Made by a program: the position numbers and the translations under genes. A DNA stretch of 5,744 bases, taken from contig JASHYF010000421.1 of assembly GCA_030043235.1 (NCBI GenBank), positions 1 through 5,744 of the forward strand, in the 5' to 3' direction. The notes beneath the pieces were generated by a model. That model was not told where the DNA came from and searched no databases. It saw only the letters and a list, made by a program, of their open reading frames with translations. The DNA comes from Solirubrobacteraceae bacterium. Lineage in GTDB: Bacteria > Actinomycetota > Thermoleophilia > Solirubrobacterales > Solirubrobacteraceae. Of the stretch, positions 5,431 through 5,744 are shown in pieces (position 1 is the first letter of the stretch; each line of letters begins with the position of its first letter).

Positions 5431-5744
5431 CTCGAGCTCTCGCGCGAGCGCGCCCTCCACGAGCGCGTGCACCTCGCGCTGCAGCCACAGGGGCGTGAGC
5501 GTGTGGGTGTCGGCGGAGCTGCCCGTGAGGACCAGCTCGAGGTTCGGCCAGCGGTCCAGGCGGCCGAACAGATTGCTGCGCTCGAAGTCCTCGCGCAGGG
5601 GCTCCTTGCCGGTCAGCACCAGCAGCGCGCGCTGGTCGCGATCGCGCAGCGCGTCGAAGAACGCCTCGCCGGCGTCCGCGCCCCTCGCGCCGGCGTCCGT
5701 GCCCCTCGCGCCGGCGTCCGTGCCCCTCGCGCCGGCGTCCGCGC
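5407..5744 (-). CDS. Probable alpha/beta-fold hydrolase, C-terminal part, truncated by window edge
   Basis: The last 111 residues of a minus-strand protein are visible. After a heptapeptide repeat region come AFFDALRDRDQRALLVLTGKEP, which resembles the strand and loop carrying the acidic residue late in alpha/beta hydrolases, then LFGRLDRWPNLELVLTGSSAD and THTLTPLWLQREVHALVEGALARELERL. The motif x-H-T-x-x-PLW with a following amphipathic helix resembles the catalytic-histidine region of serine aminopeptidase-like hydrolases found in actinobacterial and exosortase-linked polysaccharide loci. The nucleophile and oxyanion regions lie outside the window, so the assignment rests on this tail alone. 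The reading frame continues upstream past the leucine-rich strand to the edge, so the internal GTG at 5619 is not the true start. The gene converges on the methyltransferase gene with 86 bases between stops. An alternative is a related fold with a similar tail. Confidence 0.6.
   Translation of the reverse strand, partial: ADAGARGTDAGARGTDAGARGADAGEAFFDALRDRDQRALLVLTGKEPLREDFERSNLFGRLDRWPNLELVLTGSSADTHTLTPLWLQREVHALVEGALARELERLPTLTP
5668..5744. repeat. In-frame 21-bp tandem repeat, about 3.7 copies, cut by window edge
   Basis: Units at 5668-5688, 5689-5709 and 5710-5730 plus 14 bases of a fourth are nearly perfect, differing only at one C/T position (CGTCCGCG versus CGTCCGTG). On the minus strand each unit encodes the heptapeptide GARGTDA or GARGADA, so the array is read as A/TDAGARG repeats inside the hydrolase. 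Being a multiple of three, it can expand or contract without shifting the frame. It continues beyond the window, so the full copy number is unknown. Confidence 0.9.

Overview
The window is very GC-rich, with strong G/C preference at third codon positions and start codons that mostly lack Shine-Dalgarno sites. Together with the protein types this suggests an actinobacterium, most plausibly of the Thermoleophilia/Solirubrobacterales kind. The taxon is an inference from composition and general resemblance. The content is part of a surface-polysaccharide (exopolysaccharide or glycan) biosynthesis locus.

Layout. (1) 1-629, minus strand: the N-terminal half of a GT-B (GT4-type) glycosyltransferase running off the left edge. 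(2) 642-2132, plus strand: a Wzx/PST-type polysaccharide flippase, divergent from the first gene with about 12 bases between starts. (3) 2167 (or GTG 2143)-4215, plus strand, same probable operon: a two-domain protein joining a GT4 glycosyltransferase to a NodB-type polysaccharide deacetylase. (4) 4216-4414: no intact gene, but a minus-strand relic of a DUF899 (thioredoxin-like) gene and a candidate promoter for the next gene. (5) 4415-5320, plus strand: a SAM-dependent class I methyltransferase with a C-terminal Trm112-like zinc ribbon. (6) 5321-5406: a short convergent intergenic stretch made largely of repeats. (7) 5407-5744, minus strand: the C-terminal end of a probable alpha/beta hydrolase, entered through an in-frame 21-bp tandem repeat at the right edge.

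How they fit together (inference). The glycosyltransferases would build a lipid-linked glycan on the cytoplasmic face, the fused NodB domain could N-deacetylate a sugar as it is added, and the flippase would export the product. The methyltransferase and hydrolase are accessory genes common in such loci.

The most unusual structure is a short imperfect repeat present three times (about 4188-4228, 5337-5376, 5403-5430). Each copy carries a stop codon on both strands in a near-dyad, TCA-GGGCG-TGA. The first copy ends the glycosyltransferase-deacetylase gene and the third ends the hydrolase gene. Together they bracket the 1.2-kb DUF899-relic plus methyltransferase block, so this block may have been inserted into, or rearranged within, what was once a simple convergent gene junction.
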